7,600 nucleotides of DNA from a candidate division WWE3 bacterium RIFOXYC2_FULL_42_13. GTDB taxonomy: Bacteria; Patescibacteriota; WWE3; UBA101185; UBA10185. The notes under the pieces are model-generated. The model searched no databases and had not been told where the DNA came from. It was given only the letters and a program-made list of their open reading frames with translations. Position numbers and translations under genes: made by a program. The stretch lies in assembly GCA_001773255.1 (NCBI GenBank), contig MEWF01000019.1, positions 50,512-58,111 of the forward strand, in the 5' to 3' direction. Shown piece after piece: positions 7,410 to 7,600 of this stretch (its first letter is position 1; each line of letters begins with the position of its first letter).

Positions 7410-7436
7410 CACTTTTGGGTTTTATTTGGTAAATAT

Positions 7437-7465
7437 TTGCAACCCGTGACGGGAAATACTATAAA
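7437..7465 (+). promoter_or_regulatory. Predicted promoter of the rightward gene
   Basis: TTGCAA (7437-7442; 4 of 6 matches) and TATAAA (7460-7465; 5 of 6) are separated by exactly 17 bases on the plus strand. Initiation near 7472 would give a leader of about 24 bases that contains the ribosome site at 7485-7490. Because TTGCAA is its own reverse complement, the -35 reads the same on the uvrB strand, but there it is 30 bases from the uvrB -10 and so does not serve it. Confidence 0.6.
7443..7453. promoter_or_regulatory. Operator-like palindrome CCCGTGACGGG in the rightward promoter spacer
   Basis: Perfect five-base arms CCCGT and ACGGG flank one central G. The element begins directly after the -35 and ends six bases before the -10 of the rightward promoter. 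It is GC-rich within an AT-rich divergent region. This is a typical repressor position, but 11 bases is short and it does not match the LexA boxes of Gram-positive or Gram-negative bacteria. Confidence 0.35.
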
Positions 7466-7484
7466 GAGCCTCGATCTTAACGAA

Positions 7485-7490
7485 AAGGAG
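7485..7490 (+). promoter_or_regulatory. Shine-Dalgarno site of the rightward gene
   Basis: AAGGAG sits five bases before the ATG at 7496, a textbook strength and spacing. It decides the start of the partial gene. It is the only clear ribosome-binding site in the window; the four leftward genes have none. Confidence 0.8.
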
Positions 7491-7495
7491 AGAAT

Positions 7496-7600
7496 ATGGA
7501 TGAAAAGCGGTGGGTACAGATAGAAGCCGACGCGCGCAGAGCGAAATCATGGGTTTTTTGGGAAGAAACCTTCAGGCTCATCGGCACGGCACTAAGTTCC
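7496..7600 (+). CDS. Unidentified protein, first 35 codons (runs off the right edge)
   Basis: Only the N-terminus is visible, divergent from uvrB. It begins MDEKRWVQIEADARRAK and continues, without a stop, to the end of the window. The segment is charged, likely helical, and carries three tryptophans (residues 6, 19 and 22); it does not look like a signal peptide. I do not recognise the family from so little sequence. The start is well supported by AAGGAG at five bases and a TTGCAA-N17-TATAAA promoter upstream, which makes this a real gene rather than a chance frame. Confidence 0.75.
   Translation, partial: MDEKRWVQIEADARRAKSWVFWEETFRLIGTALSS

Noticed and set aside
7393..7410. GTG at 7410 as the uvrB start, adding six residues
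   Set aside because: UvrB proteins normally begin close to the MFKLVSPFQPTGDQ stretch, no ribosome site precedes the GTG, and the predicted -10 box lies between the two candidates.
7393..7495. LexA/SOS box upstream of uvrB
   Set aside because: Neither CGAAC-N4-GTTCG nor CTGT-N8-ACAG is present; the CCCGTGACGGG palindrome fits neither.

Overview
The window (roughly 40-45% G+C by eye) looks like an ordinary stretch of bacterial chromosome. Four genes are packed head to tail on the minus strand, and the first 35 codons of a fifth, divergent gene lie at the right edge. In transcription order on the minus strand they are: uvrB (7392 to 5395), an unrecognised 247-residue helical protein (5355 to 4612), a class A penicillin-binding protein (4540 to 2372), and uvrA (2328 leftward past base 1, C-terminal part missing). 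The gaps are 39, 71 and 43 bases. A 103-base divergent promoter region (7393-7495) separates uvrB from the rightward gene.

The taxon is inferred, not proved. The compact layout, the style of the penicillin-binding protein (GT51 plus transpeptidase with a long basic cytoplasmic N-terminus), the lack of Shine-Dalgarno sequences on the leftward genes and an orphan helical protein all suggest a Candidate Phyla Radiation (Patescibacteria) genome, possibly Microgenomates. All three visible stop codons are TAA. No in-frame TGA occurs in about 2,380 codons, so nothing points to the TGA=Gly code of Gracilibacteria and Absconditabacteria.

UvrA and UvrB are the damage-recognition and damage-verification proteins of nucleotide excision repair. 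The penicillin-binding protein polymerises and cross-links peptidoglycan. No biochemical link between repair and wall synthesis is evident; the arrangement is a uvrB/uvrA neighbourhood interrupted by two unrelated genes.

The most interesting signal is regulatory. Each leftward gene has a sigma-70-like -10 hexamer (TAAAAT three times, TAAAGT once) ending only 6 to 11 bases before its ATG. Three of the four also have a -35-like hexamer exactly 17 bases upstream (TTCACA, TTGACT, TTGTAA). The fourth, uvrB, lacks a -35 but has an extended -10 (TGATAAAAT). Transcripts from these promoters would be leaderless or nearly so, and none of the four genes has a Shine-Dalgarno sequence. The divergent rightward gene has instead a conventional promoter (TTGCAA-N17-TATAAA), a leader of about 24 bases and a good AAGGAG ribosome site. 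I found no mobile element, CRISPR array, tRNA or rRNA, and no convincing terminator. I do not see a new multi-gene system here.
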